A model generated the notes under the pieces. The model was not told the DNA's origin and searched no databases. It worked only from the letters and a program-made list of their open reading frames with translations. From Thermoanaerobaculia bacterium (lineage in GTDB: Bacteria; Acidobacteriota; Thermoanaerobaculia; Gp7-AA8), in contig JADGNZ010000020.1 of assembly GCA_017883205.1 (NCBI GenBank), forward strand, positions 43,309 through 107,308: DNA of 64,000 nucleotides. The letters are read 5' to 3'. Position numbers and translations under genes: made by a program. Positions 17,186 to 26,283 of this stretch are shown here, in pieces; position 1 is the stretch's first letter, and every line of letters begins with the position of its first letter.

Positions 17186-18691
17186 ATGGAGATCGTCGGA
17201 GAACCGTCATTCGAAGAGGGATTGTTCGAGCTCGCAAAAGAGATTGGCAGAGGCCGTCGATTGAGTCTCCGGCAGTACTTCGAATTACTTGAGTGGGCGA
17301 CGCTCTTTACGCCACTCCCGGTAGATGGATCTTCTCAAAGCGGTATTGGCTACGAGATAGGGGGGATTCACTACGTCTTGCTTTTCACGCGATCAGAATC
17401 TGCCGCCGACGTTGCTGCGGATGACCGTGACTATATGTCCAGGCCAGTGCGAGTGCGGCGACTGCTTGAACGGGTTCCTTCCGGCTGGGGCGTCATCGTC
17501 GATCATGGCACCGAAGGCGAGGTGCGGATCTCGCCTGATCGATTGACGGAATTGAAGGAGAGAATTCGAATCGCGCCCGTTCATCAGGAGGCGTCGGATC
17601 AGTGGCTCGCGCAAACGAATCAGCAGTTATCGTCTGAGGGAGTAGTTCTGACTGATCGGGCAAACAAAACAAAAGAGCTATGGGCGACACTGAACGGTTT
17701 TGAAGTACTACCATTCTCCAAGCGTGCTCGGCGAATCGACTGGTACTTCGCCGTCGTTGCAGATGCCACGCCCAGCGAGGCCGCGGCTCGGTGTGATGAG
17801 GTCTGGCGTGGCGAATACGCCGCTCACCCATACTTACATCATCTGAGCGACGACGACATACGCAAGCGCCTTGGTGCGGTTCGTGACAATCTACTATTCG
17901 TTGACCGCCAAGCGCTCCCGCACGAGCTCGACGAGCGCGAATGGCGTGAGCTATATGAGCACGTAAGATTCGAGCACGAGGGTCGCGACATCAAGTTTCA
18001 AGAGGCTATCCCAATTGCCGAACGGTTGGCGAGGTGGCCGCGCCTAGATCTGGCCCGGGCAGCGTTTCAAGGTTACGGCGTAAAGGAAGGCGATTTCTTC
18101 AAATTCGGCAAAGCAGAGCATCTCGAACCAATGTTGAGTGAGGGAAGAGTTAGGATCTTTCCCGCGTCTGCGTGTGATTCTCTACTGACAGTGGCGCAGC
18201 GCGATAGCGAATTGAAGCGCTCAATTATCATTGATAGCGACGAGCTGAAGTTTGAACATACGGATAGCGACGGGATTCGACATCCGATCCATTTCACCGG
18301 ACCCTTGGAAATCTCATCGAAATTTCAAGACTACTACCTGTGGTGTATGTCAACGTCGTTTGATCCACGTCTCTTCGACGACTTCAGGGCCGATAGTTGT
18401 CTTATAATTCACGACGGCCAGAAATTCATAGATCGGATGTATGCCGCGATGGCGCAGACATTGCCTGATTGGGATGGCGTCACAGTATTGGTTCACTATT
18501 TCGATCCAGTTAGGCCACGCGACGAAGTCGTGTCGCCGTTGCACAAAGACTTCAGCTACGCATATCAGCGCGAATATCGGTTTATTTGGTACGCAACGTC
18601 CGACGATAAGATAAGTGAGTTCCTTGAACCGGTGGACCTTTGCTTGGGCGATCTCCGAACGATAGCTTCTGTCCTGAGGTTACAAACGTAG
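17186..18691 (+). CDS. Orphan hypothetical protein of foreign base composition
   Basis: This is a 501-residue cytoplasmic-looking protein. The C-terminal part contains DFFKFGKAEHLEPMLSEGRVRIFPAS, YYLWCMSTSFDPRLFDDFRADSCLII and FSYAYQREYRFIWYA. This layout recalls DUF2971-type domains seen in accessory and defence regions, but the match is only by eye. The N-terminal half is unrecognised. Codon usage is clearly AT-richer than both neighbours (many TTA, ATA and AAA codons), suggesting recent acquisition. It stands alone between a secreted protein and the histidine operon. ATG 17186 is chosen because protein-like sequence begins there. Confidence 0.65.
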   Translation: MEIVGEPSFEEGLFELAKEIGRGRRLSLRQYFELLEWATLFTPLPVDGSSQSGIGYEIGGIHYVLLFTRSESAADVAADDRDYMSRPVRVRRLLERVPSGWGVIVDHGTEGEVRISPDRLTELKERIRIAPVHQEASDQWLAQTNQQLSSEGVVLTDRANKTKELWATLNGFEVLPFSKRARRIDWYFAVVADATPSEAAARCDEVWRGEYAAHPYLHHLSDDDIRKRLGAVRDNLLFVDRQALPHELDEREWRELYEHVRFEHEGRDIKFQEAIPIAERLARWPRLDLARAAFQGYGVKEGDFFKFGKAEHLEPMLSEGRVRIFPASACDSLLTVAQRDSELKRSIIIDSDELKFEHTDSDGIRHPIHFTGPLEISSKFQDYYLWCMSTSFDPRLFDDFRADSCLIIHDGQKFIDRMYAAMAQTLPDWDGVTVLVHYFDPVRPRDEVVSPLHKDFSYAYQREYRFIWYATSDDKISEFLEPVDLCLGDLRTIASVLRLQT

Positions 18692-18853
18692 AGTCCCTAT
18701 AGAGCGCTTCGACGTACCGCCGTCGATGAATTTGAAGACGCAACGACGAGATCACCTTTGCGAAGCAGCGTCGTGCGCGTGCAGGCGCGTCCCCATTTTC
18801 ACGGTTCGCGTTTCCTTCGCGGCTTCGCGTGACATCGATTCTTACGCGAAGGT

Positions 18854-19438
18854 TCACTTCTCTCTCTTCGCCAACTCTCCTTCGATCTCGCTCCAGTCGA
18901 TGCCTTCGTCGGCCATCAGGACGGTGACGTGGAAGACGAGGTCGGCGATTTCGCTGACCATGCGGTCGCGTGTTTCGCTGAGGGCGGCGATGACGACCTC
19001 GGTTGCTTCTTCGCCGATTTTCTTGACGATGCGGGCGCGTCCTCCGCTGAAGAGCTTCGCGGTGTAGGAGCCTTCGGGACGTTTCTCGCGGCGGTCGCGC
19101 AGAACGTTCATGAGCCGGTCGAGCGTTCGCGGCGGCGTGCCTACGAAACACGATCGTGCGCCGGTGTGGCATGCGGGACCGTTCGGGATGACACTGACGA
19201 CGAGCGCGTCGCCGTCGCAATCCTCCGTGACAGCGACGACGCGCTGCGTGTTGCCGGAGGTCGCCCCTTTGTGCCACAGCTCGTTGCGCGAACGGCTCCA
19301 TAGCCACGTCTCGCCGCTCTTCCGTGTGCGATCGAGCGATTCCTGATTCATGTAGGCGAGCGTCAGAACCTCACCCGTTCGCGCGTCCTGGATGACTGCG
19401 GGGATGAGGCCGTTGGCGTCGAATTTCAAGTTATTCAT
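18854..19438 (-). CDS. hisIE: Bifunctional phosphoribosyl-AMP cyclohydrolase / phosphoribosyl-ATP pyrophosphatase
   Basis: This is a 194-residue fusion. Residues 1-105 are His[28 protein letters not shown] and the zinc/substrate region [14 protein letters not shown] with [11 protein letters not shown]. Residues 106-194 are His[19 protein letters not shown] and the MazG-like helix [13 protein letters not shown] with [13 protein letters not shown]. It catalyses steps 2 and 3 of histidine synthesis. It is the last gene of the minus-strand his operon, separated from hisA-hisF by a snap-back repeat at 19450-19559. Confidence 0.95.
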   Translation of the reverse strand: MNNLKFDANGLIPAVIQDARTGEVLTLAYMNQESLDRTRKSGETWLWSRSRNELWHKGATSGNTQRVVAVTEDCDGDALVVSVIPNGPACHTGARSCFVGTPPRTLDRLMNVLRDRREKRPEGSYTAKLFSGGRARIVKKIGEEATEVVIAALSETRDRMVSEIADLVFHVTVLMADEGIDWSEIEGELAKREK

Positions 19439-19449
19439 CGTGGCTCCTT

Positions 19450-19559
19450 ACTTTCAAAATGGGGTCAGGTCTAACTTTGAAAGTGAGCGAGAAGGGATTG
19501 CTTTGGTTTTCGACCAATCGTGGAACTTTCAAATTTAGACCTGACCCCATTTTGAAAGT
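19450..19559. repeat. Inverted repeat of the GGGGTCAGGTC family inside the his operon
   Basis: The arms 19450-19484 and 19525-19559 pair nearly throughout, with ATGGGGTCAGGTCTA at the core and ACTTTCAAA at the tips. The same GGGGTCAGGTC core recurs at 41545-41647. Elements with this core are, to my knowledge, often REP-like and mobilised by Y1 (RAYT) transposases, but none is encoded here. Sitting between hisAF and hisIE, it could attenuate or stabilise the 3' part of the transcript. Confidence 0.85.
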
Positions 19560-19565
19560 GACGAT

Positions 19566-21032
19566 TCATCGCACGGGAATCCCCTCACCAGTCAGATAGC
19601 GCTTCACATCGCCGATCGACAGCCGCCGGTCGTGAAAAAGCGATGCCGCGAGCACCGCTCTTGCGCCGCCGGATTCGATGGCGTCGCGGAAATGTTCGAG
19701 CGCGCCGGCGCCCCCCGACGCGATGACGCTGATGCGGACGACGCTGGTGACTGCGCGCAACAGCTCGATGTCGTACCCGGCGTTCGTTCCATCGCGGTCG
19801 ACCGACGTGAGCAGGATCTCGCCCGTTCCCAGCTCCTCGGCCTGCCTGCACCACGCCACGGCATCGACGCCCGACGATTCTTTGCCGCTGCGCACCATCG
19901 CTTCGAAGTGATCGTTAACGCGTTTGGCGTCGCACGACAGCACCACGGCCTGCACGCCAAATTCGCGCGCGCAATCGGCGATGAGCTGCGGATTGCGAAG
20001 CGCGGCGGTGTTGATGGCCACTCGATCAGCGCCCGCACGAAGCAGCGCGCGAAAGTCTTCGATCGTCCGCACGCCGCCGCCGACGGTGAGCGGGATGAAA
20101 AGCGACTCGGAGACGCGGTGAACGGTCTCCAGCGCGGTGGTGCGATTGGCGTCGGTGGCGGAGATGTCGAGAATCACGAGCTCGTCGGCGCCTTCCGCTT
20201 CGTAGCGCGCCGCGCACTCGACGGGATCGCCGGCATCGCGGATATCGACAAAGTTCACCCCTTTGACAACGCGACCGTCGCGCACATCGAGGCAGGGGAT
20301 GATGCGCTCCGGGATCGCGTTCGGTGTCGCCACGCGCGCCCGCGCCTCGGCCAGTTGCATGCGGCGATCGAGCAGCGCGCGTCCGATGACGCATGCGCCA
20401 ACGCTGCGAATGCGGCTCAGCGAAACGACGTCGCCGAGGGTGGAAACGCCGCCCGAGGCGATGATGCGCAGCTTCGTTTGCAGCGATCGGTAGAGCGCGA
20501 ACGAGGGACCGCGCATGGCGCCGTCTTTGTTGATGTCGGTGATAAGCGCTTCGCCGATCCCGAGCGCCTCGACACGCGCGAGCACCTCGGCCAGCGTGGC
20601 CCGCGCGTCGCTCTCCCATCCGTTGACGCGGACGATGCCGTCGCGGACATCGATGGCGGCGATGACGCGATCGGGTCCGAGTGCGTCGACAATCTCGCGC
20701 AGGATCGCCGGCGAGTCAGCCGCGACGGTGCCGATCACGATCTTTGCCGCGCCAGCTTCGATCCACGCGCGCGCGTCGGCGAGCGAACGAATTCCGCCGC
20801 CGACCTGGACGCGCAAGTCGCGTTTCGCCAGCCGTCGTACAACGTCCAACTCGATCGGACGTCCACTGCGCGACGCTTCGAGGTCGACGAGGTGCAGGCG
20901 CGAGCCGCGCGGCACGTCGAGCGAATCGAGAACGGACTCGGGGTCGCCGTAGGCCGTGACCTTCGCAAAGTCGCCGTGCAGCAGACGGACGACTTGCCCG
21001 CCGAGGAGATCGAGCGAGGGGATCACGTCCAT
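19566..21032 (-). CDS. hisA-hisF: HisA-HisF fusion: ProFAR isomerase joined to IGP synthase cyclase subunit
   Basis: This single 488-residue frame holds two (beta/alpha)8 barrels. Residues 1 to about 238 are HisA: general acid/base Asp in [14 protein letters not shown], second Asp in [10 protein letters not shown], phosphate loops VQVGGGIRS and IIASGGVS. From about 243 comes His[43 protein letters not shown] and [15 protein letters not shown]. The join reads [22 protein letters not shown], with Ile where a separate HisF would start with Met. There is no stop between the parts. It overlaps hisH by 10 bases, so HisH, its glutaminase partner, is made alongside. An in-frame GTG at the junction might allow some free HisF. 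Confidence 0.93.
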   Translation of the reverse strand: MDVIPSLDLLGGQVVRLLHGDFAKVTAYGDPESVLDSLDVPRGSRLHLVDLEASRSGRPIELDVVRRLAKRDLRVQVGGGIRSLADARAWIEAGAAKIVIGTVAADSPAILREIVDALGPDRVIAAIDVRDGIVRVNGWESDARATLAEVLARVEALGIGEALITDINKDGAMRGPSFALYRSLQTKLRIIASGGVSTLGDVVSLSRIRSVGACVIGRALLDRRMQLAEARARVATPNAIPERIIPCLDVRDGRVVKGVNFVDIRDAGDPVECAARYEAEGADELVILDISATDANRTTALETVHRVSESLFIPLTVGGGVRTIEDFRALLRAGADRVAINTAALRNPQLIADCAREFGVQAVVLSCDAKRVNDHFEAMVRSGKESSGVDAVAWCRQAEELGTGEILLTSVDRDGTNAGYDIELLRAVTSVVRISVIASGGAGALEHFRDAIESGGARAVLAASLFHDRRLSIGDVKRYLTGEGIPVR

Positions 21033-21625
21033 GAGACGAAGTTCCTCAGGACGCGCAGGCCCGCCGCGGATGATTTTTCAGGATGGAACTGCACGCCGAA
21101 GATTCGATCGCGCTGCACCGCCGCGGTGAACGGCCCGCCGTAATCGGCGCGCGCGATCTCGTCCGGCGCATTCGAAGCAGCGTACGAATTGACGAAGTAG
21201 AACACGCCGTTCTCGACTCCCTCGAAAAGCGTGCGGTCTCCGCCCTCGGCGCACTGAACACGATTCCATCCGATCTGCGGCACGGGGAGCGAGCCTTCGA
21301 ACTTGTGCACTTCACCGCGCACTAGTCCAAGTCCGGCCGTCGTTCCCATCTCGTGCGAGACGTCGAAGAGAAGCTGGTGCCCGACGCAGACGCCGAGGAG
21401 CGATGCGCCGTTTGCGACCGCAGCGTGAATCGCGCTGTCGATGCGATTCTCCTCCAGCCAGCACATCGCGGCGATGAACGAGCCGACGCCGGGAAGGACG
21501 AGCTTCTCGGCGTTGGCGATGGCATCGGGATCGCGCGTCACTTGCAACTCAGCGCCGACCGTGCGGAGAGCCCGCGCGATGTTGGCGACATTCGCCACCG
21601 GTGAATCGATGAGGGTCGTGATCAT
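21023..21625 (-). CDS. hisH: Imidazole glycerol phosphate synthase, glutaminase subunit
   Basis: This 200-residue class I glutamine amidotransferase has [12 protein letters not shown] near the start, the nucleophile Cys in [12 protein letters not shown] and the His/Glu pair in [11 protein letters not shown]. It supplies ammonia to the HisF half of the downstream fusion protein. The start is ATG 21625 ([20 protein letters not shown]), matching the family N-terminus; the frame is open further upstream without similarity. Its TGA overlaps the ATG of hisA-hisF, suggesting translational coupling. Confidence 0.94.
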   Translation of the reverse strand: MITTLIDSPVANVANIARALRTVGAELQVTRDPDAIANAEKLVLPGVGSFIAAMCWLEENRIDSAIHAAVANGASLLGVCVGHQLLFDVSHEMGTTAGLGLVRGEVHKFEGSLPVPQIGWNRVQCAEGGDRTLFEGVENGVFYFVNSYAASNAPDEIARADYGGPFTAAVQRDRIFGVQFHPEKSSAAGLRVLRNFVSWT

Positions 21626-21659
21626 GAGCGTGGTTGGTGGATCGGTTTTGTTTGATTGC

Positions 21660-21718
21660 AACAGCGGGCGGGACGCCCGCGCTCCCAGGCTGGGACCGCG
21701 GGCGTCTCGCCCGCTGTT
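21660..21718. repeat. GC-rich inverted repeat between hisB and hisH
   Basis: AACAGCGGGCGGGACGCCCG and CGGGCGTCTCGCCCGCTGTT form imperfect 29-bp arms with the tips CTCCCAG/CTGGGA meeting at the centre. It fills most of the 112-bp gap between the two his genes and is a candidate REP-like element. Confidence 0.82.
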
Positions 21719-21737
21719 AGCAAGCGAATAGGCGAAC

Positions 21738-22328
21738 CTAAATGACTCCCTTCGTTGACGGGATGTCCGTCCCCACCACGCTCTTCGCCTCGCGCAGCGC
21801 GATCGCGAACGCTTTGAAGATCGACTCGGCGGCGTGGTGTCCGTTGCGGCCGCGGATGAGATCGACGTGAATGTTGCAGGCGCACTTGTTCGCGAACGAC
21901 TTGAAGAACTCCTCGACGAGCGCGAAGGGAAAATCCTTGTGGATGAGAAGCATTTCGCGGTCGAAGGGAACGTCGAAGACGAGGAACGGGCGGCCGGCGA
22001 AGTCGACGACGACGCGCGCGAGGGCTTCGTCCAGCGGCACATAGGCGTGGCCGAAGCGGCGAATGCCGCGCTTGTCGCCGAGGGCTTGAGCGAATGCTTC
22101 GCCGAGGACGAGGGCGGTGTCTTCGACGGTGTGGTGATAGTCGATGTGCGTGTCGCCGGTGGAGACGATGTCGAGATCGATGCGGCCATGGCGCGCGATG
22201 ACGTCGAGCATGTGCGAGAGAAATCCGACCGGCGTCTCGATCTTCGAATGGGTGCCGTCGCCATCGAGGTCGAGCGTGACGGAGACGTTGGTTTCTTTCG
22301 TGGTGCGGGTGATGGTTGCTTGTCTCAT
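21738..22328 (-). CDS. hisB: Imidazoleglycerol-phosphate dehydratase
   Basis: This 196-residue monofunctional HisB has both Mn-binding motif pairs: HMLDVIARHG with DYHHTVEDTALVLGEA, and HAYVPLDEA with RNGHHAAESIFKAFA. It dehydrates IGP to imidazole acetol-phosphate. There is no N-terminal phosphatase domain, so histidinol-phosphate phosphatase must be encoded elsewhere; none is in this window. It lies in the minus-strand his operon between hisC and hisH. Confidence 0.95.
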   Translation of the reverse strand: MRQATITRTTKETNVSVTLDLDGDGTHSKIETPVGFLSHMLDVIARHGRIDLDIVSTGDTHIDYHHTVEDTALVLGEAFAQALGDKRGIRRFGHAYVPLDEALARVVVDFAGRPFLVFDVPFDREMLLIHKDFPFALVEEFFKSFANKCACNIHVDLIRGRNGHHAAESIFKAFAIALREAKSVVGTDIPSTKGVI

Positions 22329-22342
22329 GGTTAGTTCCTGTT

Positions 22343-22446
22343 CCGAAGGATGAATGCTGAAGGATGAAGGATGAGCGGCACCTGAGGCCTGCTCATCGAC
22401 AAGACTCGTCCATCCCTCTGTTCATCCTTCGTCCTTCCGCCTTCAT
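22343..22446. repeat. AAGGATGAA snap-back repeat overlapping the hisC 3' end
   Basis: GAAGGATGAAGGATGAG (22358-22374) is mirrored by TTCATCCTTCGTCCTTCCG (about 22431-22449). The right arm and loop encode the last residues of HisC (KAEGRRMNRGMDESCR), which have no counterpart in normal HisC. The repeat appears to have inserted at the gene's 3' end and supplied a new stop. Confidence 0.72.
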
Positions 22447-23472
22447 GATTTGTTTCAGCGCTGCCAGAAACGCGTCGTTCTCTGCCGGCGTGCCGACCGA
22501 CACACGCAGCGCATTCGGCACCGCGGCGCTGACATCGCGAATGAGGATGCCGCCGGCGTGCAGAGCATTGAAGACGTCCTTCACGTTGTGTTGCGTGGTG
22601 AAGGCGATGAAATTCGATCGCGAGGGGAACGGCGTCACGCCTTCGATTTTCTTCATCGCCTCGAACATCCGTGCGCGCTCGGCAATCGTCGCTGCGACGT
22701 TTCGAGTACGGATCTCGGGATGTTCGAGCGCCGTTGCCGCCACCGCTTCGCTGATGATGTTCAGCGAGTAGGGGAGCTTGACTTTGCGGATCTCGCGGCA
22801 GGTCGAGGCGGTCGACGCCAGCCAGCCGACACGCAGCCCGGCCAGCCCCCACGCCTTCGAGAACGTGGAAAACGTGACGAGGCGATCATGCAACGGCGGC
22901 ATCGTGTCTTCGGCGAAATCGCCGTACGCGCGGTCGAAAAGCACCGTCGCCCCGGTGGCGAGCATCGCGTCGATGCCGCCACCGGGCAGCACGCCGCCGG
23001 TCGGATTGTTGGGTGAACAGACGATGACGACGGCGTTGTCGCAGCGATCGATGGCGTGGAGCATCTCGTCGAGCGGCAGCAGTCCCGTCGATGGATCGAC
23101 GGCGATGGGCAGGGCGATTCCTCCGGCGACTGCGACGAGCTTCTCGTAGAGCGCAAAGGTCGGCTTCGGAAAGACGACCGGCGTGCCCGGGCCGACGAAC
23201 GTCGGGATCGTGGCGGCGAGCAGTTCGTTCGAGCCGTTGCCGACGAGCACGTTCGCCGTGTCGTATCCGTGCGTTTTCGCCAACGCGCCACGGAGCATCA
23301 TCGACTCGAAGTCGGGATAAATGTTCCAGTGCCTCGTGGCCATTTCCGCGAGAACCTTTTCCTTGAGCTCCTGCGGAAAGTCGGTAGGGCTCTCGTTCTG
23401 ATTGAGCTTGATCGCCGCCTCACGCAGCTCCAGCGTGTAGGCGGTCATGGCAGCTACGACGTCGCGAGACAT
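22393..23472 (-). CDS. hisC: Histidinol-phosphate aminotransferase
   Basis: This 359-residue fold-type I PLP aminotransferase has KLNQNESPTDFP near the start, NVLVGNGSNELL, the conserved VCSPNNPTGGVLP, the Asp of VLFDRAYGDF and the Schiff-base Lys in STFSKAWGLAGLRVGW. A distal Arg lies in NALRVSVGTPAEND. It converts imidazole acetol-phosphate to histidinol-phosphate. The start is ATG 23472, overlapping the end of hisD by 19 bases. Its last 15 or so residues come from a repeat element and are atypical. Confidence 0.94.
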   Translation of the reverse strand: MSRDVVAAMTAYTLELREAAIKLNQNESPTDFPQELKEKVLAEMATRHWNIYPDFESMMLRGALAKTHGYDTANVLVGNGSNELLAATIPTFVGPGTPVVFPKPTFALYEKLVAVAGGIALPIAVDPSTGLLPLDEMLHAIDRCDNAVVIVCSPNNPTGGVLPGGGIDAMLATGATVLFDRAYGDFAEDTMPPLHDRLVTFSTFSKAWGLAGLRVGWLASTASTCREIRKVKLPYSLNIISEAVAATALEHPEIRTRNVAATIAERARMFEAMKKIEGVTPFPSRSNFIAFTTQHNVKDVFNALHAGGILIRDVSAAVPNALRVSVGTPAENDAFLAALKQIMKAEGRRMNRGMDESCR

Positions 23473-24662
23473 GCGGTCCTCCTGATAGCCATCGATGCGG
23501 CGTGTGCGGGCAGCCCTTCGAACGTCGCGATCCTTTCGCCGGCCTCGCTGACCTCGGCCAACTCCTCGGCAGAGATCGAGATGACGTTCGAGCGCTTGAC
23601 GAAATCGTAGACGCCGAGGGGGGAGAAGAAGCGCGCGCTGCCCGCGGTGGGAAGCACGTGATTTGGTCCAATCACGTAATCGCCGGCCGCCGGCGGCGCG
23701 GATGGACCGCAATAGATGGCGCCGCAGTTCTGCACGCGTGCGCCGATCGATGCCGCATCGCGCGCGTGAATCGACAGGTGCTCCGGCGCGATGAGGTCGG
23801 TGATGGCGATTGCCTCGTCCATCGATCTGACCACGAACGAGAGCGCGCGCTCGGGCATCTGCGCGGCCAACGACGGCGACGTCGTCAGAAGCACGACCTC
23901 GGAATCGGCGCCATGCTCGGCCTGCGCGAGGAGATCGGCGATGACGAACTTGGCGTCGGCGCTGTCATCGGCGATGACGATCAACTCGGTCGGACCAGCC
24001 GTCATGTCGATTCCGACTTCGCCGATGAGCCGCATCTTCGCGGCGGTCACGTAGGCGTTGCCCGGGCCGACGATCTTGTCGACGCGAGCGAGGGACTGTG
24101 TTCCGAGGGCCGCTGCGGCAACGCCTGCCGCGCCGCCGCAGCGGTAGATCTCGCGGACGCCGAGGCGGTTGCAAACGTAGTGAAGCTCATCGCGATCGGC
24201 AGCGGCGGATGTGGTGATGCATACGATCTCCTCGACGCCGGCGATACGCGCAGGAACGGCGGTCATGATCAGCGTCGAGAGGTAGACCGCGCGGCCGCCG
24301 GGCACGTAGACGCCGGCGCGGCGGATCGGACGGACGCGGTGCTCGAGGTTGCCGAGGCGATAGGACTGCGGAAGCTGTGGCCGGTGAAACGCTTCGACGC
24401 GGTCGATAGCCAGGTCGATCGCGTTCTGCATCTCGGCGGAGATTGTGACTTTGCGCGGCGCGATCTTGATCGCATCAGGTTCGAGTGTCACGCCGTCAAA
24501 TTTCGCGATCACCGCGGCGACATAGGCATCGCCGCGGGCACGCACGCCGGCGATCATCTCGTCGGCGACTCGCAACGCGTTCTCGTTTGTGGCGCTGCGG
24601 CGCTCGAGGATCGCACGCAACGTATCATCGGATTCGGGTGTGTTTGTGGTGAAGACTCGCAT
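23454..24662 (-). CDS. hisD: Histidinol dehydrogenase
   Basis: This 402-residue enzyme has HRPQLPQSYRLGNLEHRVRPIRRAGVYVPGG, then GVREIYRCGGAAGVAAAALGT, VDKIVGPGNAYVTAAKM and EVGIDMTAGPTELIVIADDSA. The zinc-site region LLAQAEHGADSEVVLLTTS, the catalytic EHLSIHARDA and PTAGSARFFSPLGVYDF follow. It oxidises histidinol to histidine in the last two steps. ATG 24662 (MRVFTTNTPES) is preferred because GGAG is five bases upstream. A GTG at 24677 overlapping the hisG stop is the alternative. Confidence 0.95.
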   Translation of the reverse strand: MRVFTTNTPESDDTLRAILERRSATNENALRVADEMIAGVRARGDAYVAAVIAKFDGVTLEPDAIKIAPRKVTISAEMQNAIDLAIDRVEAFHRPQLPQSYRLGNLEHRVRPIRRAGVYVPGGRAVYLSTLIMTAVPARIAGVEEIVCITTSAAADRDELHYVCNRLGVREIYRCGGAAGVAAAALGTQSLARVDKIVGPGNAYVTAAKMRLIGEVGIDMTAGPTELIVIADDSADAKFVIADLLAQAEHGADSEVVLLTTSPSLAAQMPERALSFVVRSMDEAIAITDLIAPEHLSIHARDAASIGARVQNCGAIYCGPSAPPAAGDYVIGPNHVLPTAGSARFFSPLGVYDFVKRSNVISISAEELAEVSEAGERIATFEGLPAHAASMAIRRTACLATS

Positions 24663-24673
24663 GAGTTCTCCGG

Positions 24674-25285
24674 TCACGATGCCACTCGTGCCGCCTCCTC
24701 AATTTTCGCGATCAGCTCCCGAACCATCTTTGGCTCGGTGCGATAGAAGTTCTTTCCGACGATCAGCCGCGGTGAGATCTCGGCCACGACTTCCTGCATT
24801 TCCAGTTTGTGAATGCGCACGGTCTCGCCCGTCTCGACGAGATCGACGACATGCGAGGTGAGATTCAGCACGGCGGCCAGTTCGACCGAGCCGCTCAACG
24901 GAACGATCTCGGCGTGCACGCCGCGCTGGTCGAGAAACTGGCGCGTGATGCGCGGGTACTTCGTGGCAACTTTCGTCAGCGGCGGCGCGCCCGGTGCCGC
25001 AATGAGCATCATCCGGCAGTGGCCGAACGGAAACTCAACCGGCTGATACGCCGTGCATTCGTGCTCGAGAATCTGATCGAGTCCTGCTATGCCCGCGTCA
25101 GCGGCGCCGTGCTCGACATAGACCGGCACATCGCCGTCTTTGACGAATATCCATTCGATGCCGCCGCGGTCGAAGACGAGCTTCCTCGTCTTCAGGTCAG
25201 TCTCCGACGGGATGTCGTATCCGGCGTCGGCAAGAACGCCGAGCGCCCTTTCCTGAAGCCGTCCTTTTGGTATTGCGATGCGCAT
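24674..25285 (-). CDS. hisG: ATP phosphoribosyltransferase, short (HisZ-dependent) form
   Basis: This protein of about 203 residues is the short HisG: MRIAIPKGRLQERALGVLADAGYD at the start, VEHGAADAGIAGLDQILEHE and the PRPP-binding LVETGETVRIHKLEMQEVV. It lacks the C-terminal regulatory domain of long HisG and so needs HisZ, which is the gene immediately upstream. It condenses ATP with PRPP, the committed step. ATG 25285 is chosen; an in-frame TTG at 25294 overlapping the hisZ stop is possible. Confidence 0.94.
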   Translation of the reverse strand: MRIAIPKGRLQERALGVLADAGYDIPSETDLKTRKLVFDRGGIEWIFVKDGDVPVYVEHGAADAGIAGLDQILEHECTAYQPVEFPFGHCRMMLIAAPGAPPLTKVATKYPRITRQFLDQRGVHAEIVPLSGSVELAAVLNLTSHVVDLVETGETVRIHKLEMQEVVAEISPRLIVGKNFYRTEPKMVRELIAKIEEAARVAS

Positions 25286-25290
25286 GTCGT

Positions 25291-26184
25291 TCAATCCAGA
25301 TCGTCGATGGTGAATGTGAATCCGATCGCCGCGGCGCGCTGGCCGAAACGTTCGTAGAGGTTGTCGTACCGTCCGCCCTGCGCAACTTTCGTGCGCGCGC
25401 TACCGGCGTAGACGCGAAAGCGCAGGCCGGTGTAGTAGCTGCTGTCTTCGATGTCGTCGAGATGCAGCGTGAAGACCGCGTCGCCGGCCAATGCTTCCTC
25501 GATCGCCGAAAGCCTTGCCGCCGCCTCGGGTGCAAACGGTGCGACGTCGCTCAGCGTTGCTTCGCCGGAGATCAGTTTCGCGACGATCGTCTGCAGCGCG
25601 GCGGGGACTCCGGCTGTCATCCGCTTTGCCGCAAGCGCTTCGCGCACGGCTCCAGCCTGCGCGATCAGTGCGGCAGCGATCGAGACGTCGTTGTACACGA
25701 TGGTCGGCTCAGCGGCCGGTTCGTCACGGGGCGCGCGCACGAGATCGGCGGCCAGGCGCAACATGGCTACGTCGGTTTCGATGGAGTCATCGCCGACGAT
25801 CTCCGCGCCGATCTGGAAGAGCTCGCGGTTCGCGCCAAGCCGGGATGCTTCGACGCGAATGACGTCGCCGCGGTAGAAGAGGCGAAGCGGCAACTCCTCG
25901 GGCGCGATCGACGGTGCGAGCGCGCGGGCCAGCATCGGCGTGAAGTCCGAGCGGATGGCGATGAGGTCGCCTTCGCGGTCGACGAAGCGGTAGCTCTGCT
26001 TCGCCGTGGCCGGCTCGACGAGCGCGGCATACGGCTCGACATAGTCGATGATCGGCAACACGACTTCGCTGAAGCCGGCGCCCGTCAACGCATCGACGAA
26101 GCGCGACTCCATCCGCCGCCGGCGCGCCGTCTCCTCGGCCAGCAGCGGCCGCACACCAGTTGGATATCTCGATTTCGTGGCCAT
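25291..26184 (-). CDS. hisZ: ATP phosphoribosyltransferase regulatory subunit
   Basis: This 297-residue protein is related to class II histidyl-tRNA synthetase but lacks tRNA-binding parts. The N-terminus GVRPLLAEETARRRRMESRFVDAL, motif 2-like VDREGDLIAIRSDFTPMLAR with LRLFYRGDVIR, and the C-terminal GLRFRVYAGSARTKVAQGGRYDNLYERFG identify HisZ. It forms a hetero-octamer with short HisG and gives feedback control. It is the first structural gene of the operon. Its ATG lies only five bases beyond the U-tract of the attenuator terminator, and its likely ribosome binding site (GAGG) lies in that hairpin. Confidence 0.93.
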   Translation of the reverse strand: MATKSRYPTGVRPLLAEETARRRRMESRFVDALTGAGFSEVVLPIIDYVEPYAALVEPATAKQSYRFVDREGDLIAIRSDFTPMLARALAPSIAPEELPLRLFYRGDVIRVEASRLGANRELFQIGAEIVGDDSIETDVAMLRLAADLVRAPRDEPAAEPTIVYNDVSIAAALIAQAGAVREALAAKRMTAGVPAALQTIVAKLISGEATLSDVAPFAPEAAARLSAIEEALAGDAVFTLHLDDIEDSSYYTGLRFRVYAGSARTKVAQGGRYDNLYERFGQRAAAIGFTFTIDDLD

Positions 26185-26188
26185 AAAG

Positions 26189-26220
26189 TCAAAAACCTCT
26201 TCTCGAAATCGGAAGAGGTT
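26189..26220 (-). terminator. Attenuator terminator upstream of hisZ
   Basis: On the minus strand, AACCTCTTC and GAAGAGGTT form a perfect 9-bp stem around a 9-base loop, followed directly by a T-run (GGTTTTTGACTTT). The downstream arm also contains the GAGG that would serve as the hisZ ribosome binding site. The hairpin could therefore block both elongation and initiation. Confidence 0.85.
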
Positions 26221-26248
26221 CAGGTCAGTTGGCTACGTCCTTCGCTGA

Positions 26249-26272
26249 GCGCCCCTCGTCCGATCGGGGCGC
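26249..26272 (-). promoter_or_regulatory. Second hairpin of the his leader
   Basis: GCGCCCC and GGGGCGC pair with a 10-base loop (GATCGGACGA). Part of its 3' side (GGACGAGG) could instead pair with CTTCGTCC in the leader-peptide coding region (eight pairs including one wobble). That is the type of alternative pairing expected of an attenuator. Confidence 0.65.
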
Positions 26273-26283
26273 GCACGGCACCC

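Noticed and set aside
19632..21143. 503-codon plus-strand ORF
   Set aside because: It is antisense to hisA-hisF.
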